Origin: Ilex aquifolium
Lineage: Eukaryota > Streptophyta > Magnoliopsida > Aquifoliales > Aquifoliaceae
DNA: 64,000 bases
Assembly: GCA_951799425.1 (NCBI GenBank)
Contig: OX637397.1
Coordinates: forward strand, 10,150,064 to 10,214,063
Direction: 5' to 3'
This document shows positions 1 through 10,689 of this stretch, in pieces. The position numbers were made by a program, and so were the translations under genes. Below the pieces are notes generated by a model, which was not told where the DNA came from, made no database searches, and was given only the letters and a program-made list of their open reading frames with translations. Within the stretch, counting starts at the first letter, position 1; every line of letters starts with the position of its first letter.

Positions 1-368
1 CACAATTTATACACGACACGAATTCGATATAACCTGATTTATTCATTAGATAAGAACCTGTCTTATCCGACACGATTGGTTGGTGGATATTTTGATCTTT
101 TAATTGCTAATTTGACTTTTTTTTTCCCTTGTGACAAATGTGGTGTTTGATTTACGACCTTTGAACTAATCCTGAAATTACCACTTTGACTAGATTTGAT
201 CGTCTGCTTTGACAAAAATGCTTTTTTCCCATTAGAGGACTTTTCCATGAGGTTTCACTTTTGCTATAAGCTGTCACGGGGTCAAAGTTATGGTCAGTCA
301 GTTGCAAAAATATTCGGTATAATCATTATACTACCTTAATAGTATTATATGATACGATCATCCATTAA

Positions 369-500
369 TCTATAATATAAAATATGATAGATTGTACTAA
401 ATTTATTCGACGGTCTCAAATAGACTTATCCAACGGTCACCGACATTTCTCTTAAAACCATTTACATTGCACGGTGTCTTCAAGAATCAGTTACTCTTAA
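369..500 (+). mobile_element. Short degenerate Helitron-like insertion
   Basis: Starts with TCTATAATATAAAATA after an A and ends before a T; copy B lacks it. The same sequence family recurs at 8309-8441. The terminal CTRR motif is eroded (reads CTTAA), so assignment rests on the 5' terminus, the A/T target and the clean absence from copy B. Confidence 0.55.
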
Positions 501-1089
501 TAAGTACACAAGTCTGCAAGTGAGCCCCACTAAAATTTATAACTACCCAGCAATGTAATACATAATCACCTCCATGATAGAAAATGAACTTCATTTTATT
601 TATTTTGTTATTTTACATGGTATAACCGTTACACGTGAATGGTAGTTTATACCAGAAAGATTTTTATATTATTAATTTATATTTTAAAAGATTAAAAATT
701 GTAAATTGTAACTCTAATTTAAAAAAAGATAATATTGCGGTCCAAAATAATAAATCTGTTGCTTTGTCCGCTTTTTTTATGTAATAGTCCTTATATTTTT
801 CTTATTTTTGTACTCAATTATTTATATGTTACTCAATTTTTACATTAATTTTATTCTTAATTTTAGCAAACCTAGAGAAAATATGATTGAGGGTATAATT
901 TAAAAATTATAATATAATATTTCAAGATAACAATTGAAAATCTAAAACTCATTCATCGTACAAGTGTCATTCACCCTTAGTTACAACTCTTCAAAAAAAT
1001 CACCCGTTTAATTTTTGCTTAAGCAAATGCAAGTTTATTATTTTGTCACAAAAAAAATAAAATTTTCATGCAAAAAATAACATTATTAT

Positions 1090-1855
1090 TGATGATGTCT
1101 CGGAATTAATCTCCCAGGCCCAGCCTGATGAGGTTCTATTGGGTTTTATGGGGTAGGCTTAAGAAGACTAATGTAGTGAAACTGCAAACAAAGAATGTAA
1201 GTAGTTCACCATAGCCAATGGACTTGGGCTACATCCACTGTAATAGAGGCTCTTGCTCCTTGATGAAATATATTGATCTCAAATGGTAATAATAGAATTA
1301 TAGGCACAGAACCGTTACGAAGCCTTCCTAATCTGGATATTCCAGGTTTCAGAGTAAAAGATGGTGAGAAGGTTAGGAAGATGGCTCAAGAGTCGATCCT
1401 CCCTCCCTGCTTTTACTGTTCTATTTATACGGTGCCTCTCCCTAGGGTTTTTTGCTCTTCTTCTTCCTTTTTCTGATCTTGTGGGGACCTTTCGTCCTTT
1501 CCCTGCAAGCTTTTCTGTCCGTCGGCGGTACTGCACCCACAACCATCTTGGTTCGTTCGGCACCACTTCCTTCTGCCTTTTGCAGGGCGTAACTCTGAGG
1601 AATCAGAGCTGTTTCCCCTTGTCCTTGGAGCACGTGGTGCAACAGGACTTACCCTAGGTTATGGACCGCGATTCGGATCAGGGCTGGGTTGCTAACTCTT
1701 TGGGCCCCTTGGGCTTTGGTCTCATAGGCCCTCTGCTCTCGGTGTGGGCTGGTTGGGACCATTTCCTTTGGGCTACAAAACCCACATTCTGGATTTTCAG
1801 GGTGTATTGGGCTCGCCTGTCATGGCGGCCCAGGCCCAAAAACCTATCCTCATCA
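1090..1855 (-). mobile_element. Solo LTR flanked by 5-bp target duplication ATTAT
   Basis: Begins TGATGATG and ends CATCA, flanked by direct repeats ATTAT at 1085-1089 and 1856-1860. Copy B has the uninterrupted site near 21469. A TATAAATAG box on the minus strand (about 1421) suggests the LTR points leftward. Short ORFs inside are LTR sequence, not genes. I do not see a second copy of this LTR or an internal region in the window. Confidence 0.85.
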
Positions 1856-2329
1856 ATTATGCTATACTGCTTTTGGCATGGAAATGTTTATATAAGCAAA
1901 GTCACTTTTTTCGGCGACGGTATTCACGGTGCTTGTCTTAAACGTGAGAAAATCGCCGGAAAAAAAGATTTACCGGCGTTTATAAGCCTTTTTCCTCGGG
2001 CTATTCCTCTTTTTGTTGTAGTTTATTGAATTTGAATTTTAACAAATTATATAAATTTCAACTTAATTTCGTCTAATAATCACTCAACTACTCTATATAT
2101 TTGTACACATATGTAAATACAATCTTGATTGGATCGGGTTAGATATTAAAAATTATATATTTAAGTTTATGAAATATAATAAAACAAAATTAGAAATTGG
2201 TTTATTGATTAAAAAAAAACATCAATGCATATCTTACTAACTAAATGGGAAATCCAATTAGAGTGAGATCAAAATTTGACCTATACATGAACCAACTCCC
2301 AACACACCATAATTAGGCCCTTTTAGTTG

Positions 2330-2655
2330 TGTCAGGTGAAGTAGTTCATGTCGAGTCTTAACGGGTTCGTATCAAAAAATACTCTAATGATACTTAATTT
2401 GTTTATTAATTTGTGTCTAACGAATCATGTTATATCGGGTTCATATCGTATATCAATCGTGTACAACCAGTATATAAACAAGTCGTGTCGTATATTTTTT
2501 TCGATTGACTTCATGCATACCTGATTCGTTTATTAATCGTGTCGTATCGTGTGGAGTCCACTCATTTACGAAACGAATGACTTAAAGAAGACACAAACTT
2601 TCTAACTTCGTGTCGTATTCGTGTCAACAAGTTATGTTAAATTTTGACACCCTGG
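2330..2655. repeat. Right arm of GTGTCGTGTC-rich inverted repeat (copy A)
   Basis: Sequence rich in CGTGTCGTGT-type words, matching 24738-25060 in copy B and, in reverse complement, the first bases of the window and 20377-20615. It resembles widespread plant MITE arms of this composition. The partner arm in copy A is cut by the window start. Confidence 0.6.
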
Positions 2656-2924
2656 ACCATAATAAGGGGGGAAGTTCCTAGTACCAAAAATTACAATTTT
2701 TTAAGGTAAATTTATAACTTTTTTGAGGTGTATAAGTTACAATTTTGAAGGATATGATCAATCATGAAATGATGGGATCAATATCACGTTTTCATGATCG
2801 ATCATGACCACTCTTATGCAGTTGTAATTTCTCTTTTTAAAATTATAACTTTATCATATAAAATAATAATAAACGGTATCGGTACCAAAAGAAAATTGCG
2901 ATACGGTAGAGTTTCCCTAATAAG

Positions 2925-3214
2925 GGGCATAACATAAGTGAATACTTTATACGTCATATTACAATCACACATCGCATCACAAAGTGCCCCACCCATTTGA
3001 CTAAATCAAATTCTGAAACATTGGTTCTTTCCAAGCTTCTTCGATTTTGGCTAAAAAGTTTATAGTCTTCTGCGTATTAGGACTTTTAACTTTGGTAGGA
3101 AAACTTCCACCATTAGTGCCTCTATATATACATATCATAATCCTAAATTTTCTTCACACAATCCCCACCAAACACACACACCCCTGATAACCACAGAAAA
3201 AGTATAATTCTAAA
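2925..3214 (+). promoter_or_regulatory. Promoter and 5' leader of peptide gene copy A
   Basis: About 290 bp nearly identical to 25076-25368 upstream of the paralogue. It contains an ACGTCA element (2951-2956), a W-box core TTGACT (2997-3002) and a TATA-like run (about 3122-3131), roughly 85 bp before the ATG. The W-box and ACGTCA words are compatible with WRKY/bZIP control; that regulation is inferred, not shown. Confidence 0.6.
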
Positions 3215-5699
3215 ATGGGTTCCAGGAAGATTATCAAAATTTGTTGGGTTTTCTTGATAATTATGGTTCTCTTGTCTTCTGCAGTGATTGCAAGGGAGCT
3301 AATTGAAAATTCCGAGCCGCCTAGCACAACTGGTAAGTTTGCCTCCTCCAATGGTTTTTCATATTTTCTTGGGTTAATTGCTTTTTACTCCCCTGTGGTT
3401 TCGTCTAAAAGTACTTTACCTACTTAACGTTTAAAATTATGCACATAACCCCCTTATGGTTATGTACCAAAGTAAAACCGTTACTTTTATCATTCAACTT
3501 AACGGAGAGTGTACTTCACATGCTCAAAAATATGTTGTGGACTTTGTTTTCATTGTTTCCCTCCAAAAAAATATTGTCTAAGTGCCTAAAATGCCCTTTA
3601 TATTAAAATAGCTAGGGTCATTAAATGAATAAGTTTCTATTCCCAGATTTAATTATCCATTAAATGAATAATTGGAAGCTAATTGGAAGCTAAGTTTTTA
3701 TTCCCATTAAAAAAAAGGGTAGTATGGTAATTTTATTATTCTATTAACGGTGTTAATTATTTCATTTTGGTACATAACTTTAAGGGGGTAATGTGCATAA
3801 TTTTAAACGTCAAGTAGGAAAGGTGCATTTATCTAAAATCACAAGGAGGTAAAAAACAATTATCCCTATTTTCTTTGTATCAACTTCACAAGCCAAAGTA
3901 CTTACCCAAAAAAAAAAAAAATTCACAAGCCAAAGGGTGTGTATATATGCCTAAGTGTGTTTATACCAACTGATGATGCACAAAATTGACTTTGCACACC
4001 ACTAGTCAAGTAATTTAGAAATTAAGCAATAATAAAAGTAGAGGGAGGCGGGATTTATAGTGGTTCGGTCAATTCGACCTACGTCCACTTTGGAATGGCA
4101 GAGAGTTGCCGGTATTTTATTGATTCCGGTGAACGGAGTGTTACAGATTGGAGAGGAAGATGAGTTTTATGCTCTGTAGAAGGTGATGCCCCCCAAGTGT
4201 TGGTGGGTCTTACATTTTATAGTCATTCTCCAACAGAGTGGAGCTATTAAGTGGTAAATATCTGGCTATCCTGGTGGAACTTGCAGATTCTCCTCAACGG
4301 GTGTGGCCGTTGAGGAGCTCCCCACAAGACTCGGTCCAAGTTGACTGCTTCCAAGGTGGTAGAGAAGGTAAGGGTGCTCTCTGGATCTTTGTAGCTAAGT
4401 CGAGGCAGCTCCATGGTGCACTTAATTGAGCTTGAGTCTTATTGGGCCTGAGTCTTCATAAGTTTGAGCCTTTAATTGCAACTGTGCTTCAGTATGGTTT
4501 TGGGCCTTTTCACATAAATTAGGCCATTTGGGCTTGGCCCATCACCAATCATTTAGGGTGGCCAAAACTACATGATTTTACACGACGAAAAAGGTTTTTT
4601 TTTTTTTTTTTTCTGATCGCACATTGTCGCCCCAAAAAGGTCAAGTGCCACCGCAAAAAGTATTTTTGCGGTGACACTATTTTTTTTTATCAGTGGTGGC
4701 ACTATTGGCAACAAGAGAAATGCGACTTAAAAAGTATTCAAAAAAGCATATGCTAGAAAGTTATCATCAAATAGTACATAATGTATCATGTAATAAAGTT
4801 TTTTTCAAGTCCTTTTTTGGATTCCATATTGTTAGGGCATTTATATTGCATTTTTTCTTGAATTTTCATTTGTCTTTGGAACTTTTATGAGTCCACTTTG
4901 ATTAGTAATTTTGTCTAAAAACATTTTACTACGAAATTATGTGAACCTAAATCCATAAATTTACGAAATTATAACCAACTAGGCCAAATCAAGTTGATTT
5001 CCCTTGATAATTCCAACCAGGAGACCAATCGATCCTTACCGAAGGTAAAAACTAATCTCTCATATGTCATTCTCTTTGAGAGTTGTATTCTACTTTTGTT
5101 TATCCATCTCTTTGAGGGTTCCATTCTGCTCCTATTACAGGTTTTTGATTCATTCAGTTTATATGATAATAATTACTAACTCTAACTCTCAAAGGGGTAG
5201 CTCTAATGGTAATAAAAACGAGTTGTAAACTCAGACATTCTGATTTCGAATCTTGACAACTCTTTGGGGTCAAGGTATAAGAGATTTATCCTTCATGAAT
5301 ACCCTAATCCTGGTGAAGATGGTCTGCCTTTGACCAGACCAAGGAGAAGATTAGAGTCGAGATTCGCGTAAGTTGGCCCGAACACCCCTGATCTTTGAGC
5401 CAAAAAAAAAAAACAAAAATTTACCGACTTAACAATTGATTCAAACTTCATTGTAATAGTTACATATGAGACTTGTAATATTAAATAATCGTTGCTTACC
5501 AAGAAAAAAAAAACCACAAAATTATAAATAAGCCCTATAATTTTTGGACTGAAGAACACAACATAATGTGACGTTTTATATTTCTTTTTCAGGTGAAAAT
5601 GTTTTCGTCGGCTCAACCGTACGTAACAAGTACCTCAGTCGAGCTCCGCCAGCTCCCCCAAGGGACGGCAACTATAAAAAGATAGCATGTTGTCTATGA
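3215..5699 (+). CDS. Small secreted peptide gene, copy A (cysteines partly lost)
   Basis: Two exons, 3215-3332 and 5593-5699, joined by a GT-AG intron whose donor (GTAAGT) and acceptor (TTTTTCAG) match those of copy B; predicted product 74 residues. Residues 1-26 form a hydrophobic signal peptide ending near SSAVIA, followed by RELIENSEPPSTTG and a short tail. Compared with copy B (71 residues) the tail has Cys-to-Arg and Cys-to-Tyr changes at the first two cysteines, a three-residue APP duplication, and Pro-to-Leu at the last residue; only the CC pair remains. The intron is swollen by later insertions (MULE MITE, solo LTR, poly-A retroposition, SINE). I do not recognise the family. The open frame and splice sites are kept, but loss of two of the four tail cysteines suggests relaxed constraint or neofunctionalisation. 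Confidence 0.65.
3371..3866. mobile_element. Mutator-like MITE, 9-bp target duplication
   Basis: A 496-bp non-coding element with terminal inverted repeats of about 100 bp (ends GGGTTAATTG and CAATTATCCC), flanked by perfect 9-bp repeats TATTTTCTT (3362-3370, 3867-3875). Copy B keeps the single TATTTTCTT at 25516-25524. Long TIRs and a 9-bp duplication are the MULE signature. Confidence 0.88.
3885..3935 (+). mobile_element. Ultra-short poly-A retroposition with 14-bp target duplication
   Basis: The 14-bp TTCACAAGCCAAAG occurs at 3885-3898 and 3922-3935, bracketing nine bases (TACTTACCC) plus 14 A. Copy B has the 14-mer once with no insert. This looks like target-primed insertion of an extremely 5'-truncated LINE or SINE tail. 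Confidence 0.6.
3971..4544 (-). mobile_element. Solo LTR related to the gag-only retrotransposon
   Basis: Starts TGATGATGCAC and ends GGCCCATCA. In reverse complement it follows the order of the LTRs at 14962 and 18556 (GGCCCA start, TATAAA box, GTGCATCATCA end) but is clearly diverged. Flanks are CCAAC (3966-3970) and CCAAT (4545-4549), a 5-bp duplication with one change; copy B retains the unoccupied site. Confidence 0.85.
5194..5413 (+). mobile_element. tRNA-derived SINE (copy A)
   Basis: Has a tRNA-like head with A-box-like AGCTCTAATGGTAA and B-box-like ATTTCGAATC, a tRNA-unrelated body, and a CTTTGAGCC end with a poly-A tail. The same SINE sits at 26223-26443 in copy B, so it predates the duplication. 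A further copy in the other orientation is at 44358-44579. Confidence 0.75.
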
Positions 5700-6567
5700 T
5701 ATTGCTTCACCAAGATTAATATTAATGTATAGTCATGGTTAGAGTCAAATGGAAATGGTTGTATTAAGTGTTCAAATGGCTCCATTGGAAATATATATGT
5801 AAAATAAAAGGGCCAGTTTAGAATTTTTATTTTATTTTTTGGATTCTTTATATTGACCCCTCTAAAATCTTCAAAAATAAATGGGGTCTAATATGAAAGT
5901 GGGTCCAATTTAATCAAAATTTAAATTTTCGAAGAATGCTTATATCATTGTACAATAATTTGTTCTGTTTTCACTTGCAATTTATCTTTTTGGATCTGTT
6001 CTTGTTCAATTTATTATATTACTATCTCAATAAATATTTAAGTAATTCAAAGAAAGATAATTTTATATACTATGAGGAAAAATAACTTGATAATGGTAAA
6101 GAGAAGCCTGAAAATTGATCACAGTATATAAAACTTGCAAAGAAGAGAACATAAGAAATCAATTTTTGTCTTTGACAAAGATTAACCCTCTAATCTTCTA
6201 GTTGGGAGAATCACGAGAGAATCAAGAGCGGTCAAATTGATTCGCTTGCACTTTATTTGTTTTATGGTTGTTATTGCTTTTCAATTATACTGGTAGGTAC
6301 CCACGTGCGTTACACATGAACTATTTTAAATATGAAATATCTATATATAAAAGTTATGAAACACAACAGAGATTAGGTCTGATAATGAGGTAAGAGGAAA
6401 TCAATAAACAAAACAATAATACAAAAGTGGCACAATCTTTTTTGGGTAATTTCTGAGGTACAATTTAATATATTAGTTGTACATATTTTATTCGGGCAAC
6501 ATCAAACAATATATATATGGTATAGATATTTTTTCCTGTAAGAATGATGCAAACTTGAAGAGATCAG
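5700..6567. other. 3' flank of peptide gene A, no gene seen
   Basis: AT-rich sequence matching 26711-27572 in copy B, including the 3'UTR region. No further coding exon is apparent. Confidence 0.5.
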
Positions 6568-7342
6568 GTCCTTTTTTAATGTTCTAATAAGCAAATACAA
6601 ACATATTTTAGAGTCAAACAAGAATTGGACAAACATGAAAAGCATCATAAGCCAAACTATTGTTTACCTGAAGGGATCACATTAATTGTATAAGTGAATT
6701 GTCTTCACACCCCATAAAAGTTGACCTTGACTTGTCATCCTCTGGAACCCTTTTTTTTTTTTCCATCCTCTAGAACCCATTTACTCTCTCCATATGCTAA
6801 TTGATGGAACATTATTTGTCAGATGGGTCCACCAGCCCCACTCCCAAGGAAGAAGTATAAATGACTTAACAAATATCACAAGTGGGACCTACTACAATAA
6901 ATATATGTCAAGTAATGAGTGTTTTGGCAGGCTAGTTCATGTCTATTTCCCTGCATTGACTGCTGCACAGTACATGATGGTAAGTGACTCTTTAATTTTC
7001 TCTATATATATAGGTGAAGACCCAAAGAAGAGGAGGCCGGAAGTATGAGCACCTTGGCTCCATACTCCACACACACACCTATATTGTTTTTCTTTTTACA
7101 CTTGTCTGTTCAGGTATTGATCGCAATACTGACTTAGGTATTGGAGGGGTCTCCCCTGGCTCAACGCTGGGGGTCCCTCTGACCTTTTTTTTATTTTGTA
7201 GCTCATGGATTGGGTGATATTCAAAGACTAGGGGCGCATCTCAACTCAGTTCAATGATTGTTCAGATTTTTACCCGAACACTAATTTACTTGTAGAGGAT
7301 ATATACCACCAAGACTATAATTTGGAGGATCAAAGAGTAACA
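6568..7342. other. Unassigned region with possible LTR remnant
   Basis: Not shared with copy B. An open frame at 6794-7048 continues across plausible splice signals but its product matches nothing I know. 7100-7200 contains the phrase ACTGACTTAGGTATTGGAGG, typical in style of LTR U5 segments, so part of this is probably an old LTR fragment. No confident gene. Confidence 0.35.
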
Positions 7343-7825
7343 TCTATATAATAAAATAGCTTACAATTCAAATTTTAAAAGATAAACAAAATGATTTTTT
7401 TGCTTTTCGAGGTTCATATCGTTTTAAATTTTTACTTTAAAATTAATTTAACGGCTAATATTAACACCCTAAATTTAATAGGAAAAATAGGCCCCTAAAG
7501 GTGTGTTTGGAGTGACTTTTTAAAAGTGCTTCTAAAAATTATTTCTCATAAGTATTTAAAAAAAAAAATAGTGTTTGAAACCGCCCCACCACTACCTCTA
7601 CCACCACTGCCACCACCGCCACCGCCGCCACCACCACGGTCATTGCCACCCACTACAACCATCACCGTCTCTTACCCCCACCACCTCTCACCTCCACTAC
7701 AACTGATGCTTAAATTCATTTATCTCTACTATATGTTTGTGATTTAATTTTGAATATAAATACAAATATATTTATTGTTTATTATTATTTATTATTATGT
7801 ATCTTCAGGCACAGACAATAACTAG
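7343..7825 (+). mobile_element. Non-autonomous Helitron with CCA-rich core
   Basis: Starts TCTATATAATAAAATAG after an A and ends ACTAG before a T. A hairpin-like CTTCAGGCAC motif sits just inside the 3' end. No target duplication. The terminal sequences match the Helitron at 34051-34962, which is in the opposite orientation. Confidence 0.85.
7577..7690 (+). repeat. CCA/CCG trinucleotide-rich tract
   Basis: Imperfect ACC/GCC repeats inside the Helitron; the equivalent tract in the copy at 34160-34735 is about five times longer. The translated proline-rich ORF is a composition artefact. Confidence 0.8.
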
Positions 7826-7891
7826 TTTAACTATATTACATCAATGAGAATAAGGTGTTGATGGTGTTGGGTAAAACAAATTGGACTCTAA

Positions 7892-8266
7892 GAGCATTTC
7901 TAACCGTAACTTAAATTCATACTCAAATTTAAATTTGAGTAAAAAAGCTCAAAAACTTGTTCCAACATTTAACTTAAACTTACACCAAATAAAGGGAAAC
8001 ACATTTTTTTACTCAAATCAAGGGAGACTCAAATCTTTACCTAAATTTTTAATGGTGAGATTTCACCCTCTTTTAAAAATTCAATGGTCATCTTTACTCT
8101 CATTTATTTATTTTTTTTATTATTTTTTTTTTACTCTCATTTAAATTTGGGTTTGTATCATTTAAATTTCAGTTTGTCCATTGGAGCCCTTTGTATCAAA
8201 TCAAGCTTTTTACTCAAATGTTAATTTAAATTTAAGTGAAAATTTAAGTCATGATTGGAAATGCTC
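7892..8266. mobile_element. Tourist-like MITE, TAA target duplication
   Basis: A 375-bp element with inverted ends GAGCATTTC / GAAATGCTC, flanked by TAA (7889-7891 and 8267-8269). Non-coding. Its ends resemble the MITE at 62391-62778. Confidence 0.8.
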
Positions 8267-8308
8267 TAAGAAATATTAATATTATAATATTCCAATCTTT
8301 TTGTTGTA

Positions 8309-8441
8309 TCTATAATATAAAATAGCGCAAACTTCAATAATTCCATCGGACGGTCTCAAATAGACTCATCCAACGGCTACCAACATTCATTTCAAAACCA
8401 TTCACATTGCACCGTGCCTTCAGGTACGGATTTACCCCCAG
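8309..8441 (+). mobile_element. Short Helitron-like element
   Basis: Begins TCTATAATATAAAATAG after an A, has a CCGTGCC-TTCA-GGTACGG hairpin near the 3' end and stops at CCAG before a T, where CTAG would be canonical. It aligns with 369-500. Confidence 0.6.
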
Positions 8442-8840
8442 TGAACTCATAAGAAGCCAAGAAACCTCTCTATAAAAGTTGTGACACATTTGAATTGAGG
8501 GTACTCAAAGTACAACACCACTTGTTTTGTGAATATTCAATATTGAAATACTAGCTAATACTCGTACATGAGGTCACTTTGTAAAAACAAAATGGGCACA
8601 TTATTGTTTAAAAATTTTCAACATGGTTTCCATAAAATTAGGATCCCACGAAATATCGACCTCTTTAAGCAATTTTCATACTCATACCATGTAAGGCTTG
8701 TAACTGGTATAATCGGACTCATCATCACGGCACAACTTTACTTTAGTACAATCATTTACCAAATTGTAACATGTTCTAAATATTGTGTATATAACAATGT
8801 CCAAAATGAAATGCATATTGAGTCATGTACGGGAATAAAT
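8442..8840. other. No supported feature
   Basis: Contains a 95-codon open frame (8568-8855) with one hydrophobic segment but no recognisable family, promoter or splice context. I treat it as non-coding. Confidence 0.4.
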
Positions 8841-8849
8841 CCACACAGA

Positions 8850-9945
8850 GAGTAACCACCTCGTACAGACGGAAAAGGTAGCGGAGAAGCCTTGGTGAAC
8901 CTACAAGACAAGAGAATGCCTAGGTGAACCGATGGCCGGAAGCGGCCAAAGGGACTCCGATGCTTAAGTCAGTAAGCTAGTCGAAGAAAAAATGTATGGT
9001 GAATAAGTTAGGATTGAATTACATACCTGGTACCCATAACCTTTATTTATAGCTACATATGAAGTCGTGTTCCAAGTAGAATCGAACTCTAGGTTGTGAT
9101 AGGATAGACCTCATCATCAATCTCCTAAATCTTCGAGGTAGAATCATACTAGGACGTTGAGTTCTAGCTTGTAGAAAGGGATATACTCGCTAAGAGGCTT
9201 TGTTTATCAATATTCACTTAATACTCGGAGTCGAGTTTTACTAGAACTCTAGGTCCCAGGTCAAGCTGGGTGCCGAGCAGAGGCGACGCCAGGGCGAGAG
9301 GTGTGATGGTGCCAGGTGCAAGTGACACCGAAGGCGGGGAAGCTAGGCCGCACCCTGGGGCACTACCGGTGATGCCTGGAAACTGGCAAAGTGCCTTGGG
9401 CGACGCTGGGCAGGCGCCTTGGGCACTGTTGTGGTGGGCAATGCCAGCTGAGCAGTTGGCTGGGTAGGCAACACCAGCTGACTGAGGGATGCCTTGGGTG
9501 CTGCTTGGCAATGCCTTGGTCTTTGTTGGGCGAAGCCTTGTGGTTGTGTATGTGGGCGGCGCCCCACTGCTACTTTACTTTAGTAGAGGTTTGACCATCT
9601 TATCCCACAATGAGAAATATAAATATCATATATTTTGGTTGGAATGTAGGGAACTTGCTTTTGCTGCTTAGGTTATATGGGTAGGTGGGGTTTGCTATAG
9701 TGGGCGGCGCCCCACTACTGCTTCTGACCTCTATCTCACAATTGCCCACATATCTCATTTAATGGAGTAAATTAAATGAGGTATAAACCAGGATTTTTTA
9801 GAGTTTTTTTTTTTGTGTGTGCTCAGCTACACTTGACATCGTAGGATAAGGAGGCATAGTAATAGAGAGGTTGTTAAGTCCTTATACACACCCTTGGAAG
9901 GTTTTGTGTATCCGTGGTCCCTGCAAGTAAGTTTCTTTTTATCTT
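8850..9945 (-). mobile_element. Probable 3' end and LTR-like part of decayed Tat element
   Basis: Lies downstream (minus strand) of the integrase remnant at 10690-11330. It contains a minus-strand TATAAATAAAGG box (about 9050) and a G/C-rich zone 9250-9560 with GCGCC and GCCCAAGGC words that resemble the 3' spacer of the gag-only element (17660-18140). I could not find a matching second LTR or a clear polypurine tract, so the boundaries are guesses. Confidence 0.4.
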
Positions 9946-9954
9946 AAGTCTTTA

Positions 9955-10175
9955 AATTGCAACCATGGAGGTTGGCGTAAGGGATGCAACCATAGATGTT
10001 GGCTTTAGGAGGAGCAACCGTGGAGGTCAGCTTAAAGGATGCAACCGTGGAGGTTGGCTTTAAGAGTGCAACCGTAGAGGTTGGCTTTTAGAGGTGCAAC
10101 TGTGGAGCTTGGCTTTTAGAGTGCAACCGTAGAGGTTAACTTTTAGAGGTGCAACCGTGGAGGTTGACTTTAAGA
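9955..10175 (-). repeat. Minisatellite, unit about 27 bp
   Basis: Roughly eight imperfect tandem copies of a unit built around GCAACCGTGGAGGTTGGCTTT. It sits between the integrase remnant and the putative LTR, a usual place for tandem repeats in Tat-lineage elements. Confidence 0.75.
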
Positions 10176-10689
10176 GAGCTCAGAGTTGTAAAGAACAAAC
10201 TTCTCTTTATTGATAATCCAGAACGAATGTCGTTGTAGACTTATTGTAATGATAAGGTATTACAACCTAGAAGTAAAACTTTCTAAGATTGATGATATTC
10301 CAAAGTCGGCGAACTGGTTTGCCATCAAACTCCTCCAATCTATAGGTTCATGTACCTGCTCGTGCCGCGACCCTATAAGGCCCTTCCCAGTTAGGGTCCA
10401 GCTTACCATCTGTAGGGTCCTTATTTTGAGTGAGAACCTTACAAAGAACCAAGTTACCAGGTGTGAAGCTCCTTTCTTTGACCTTCTTGTTGTTGGATCT
10501 AGCCAATTCCTATTGATATGTTGCCATCCGAACCATTGCTTGGTCCCTTTTTTCTTCAATAAGATCCAAGTTATGTTTGAGGGTTTGATCATTGTTACCT
10601 TGCTCATAGACCTCAGTTCTTATAGTTGGTAGGTCTACTTTAAGAAGAATAACGGCCTTTGTACCGTATGAGAGGGAGAAATGCGTCTC

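Larger units (their letters stand above)
1..6567. repeat. Segmental duplication, copy A
   Basis: This stretch aligns collinearly with 20518-27572 (copy B), with scattered substitutions and a few large indels. The match starts at base 1, so the true left edge lies outside the window, and it fades near 6567. It carries the peptide gene, its promoter, an intronic SINE and AT-rich flanks. Copy A alone has insertions at 369-500, 1090-1855, 3371-3866, 3899-3921 and 3971-4544. 501-1089 and 1856-2330 are AT-rich shared sequence in which I see no gene. Confidence 0.9.

Noticed and set aside
1361-2029. Overlapping ORFs (98 and 122 codons)
   Set aside because: They lie in or across the end of a solo LTR and have no domain; the match with copy B ends exactly at the LTR border.
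6794-7217. Two-exon gene from overlapping ORFs
   Set aside because: Plausible splice signals but no homology I recognise, and the second half carries LTR-like sequence.
7526-7747. Proline-rich 73-codon ORF
   Set aside because: CCA repeat inside a Helitron; no start context or domain.
8568-8855. 95-codon ORF with one hydrophobic segment
   Set aside because: No recognisable family, promoter or splice context, and surrounded by transposon debris.
9218-9594. Gly/Ala/Pro-rich ORFs on both strands
   Set aside because: They lie in the G/C-rich spacer of a decayed gypsy element; codon pattern follows GCGCC-type words.
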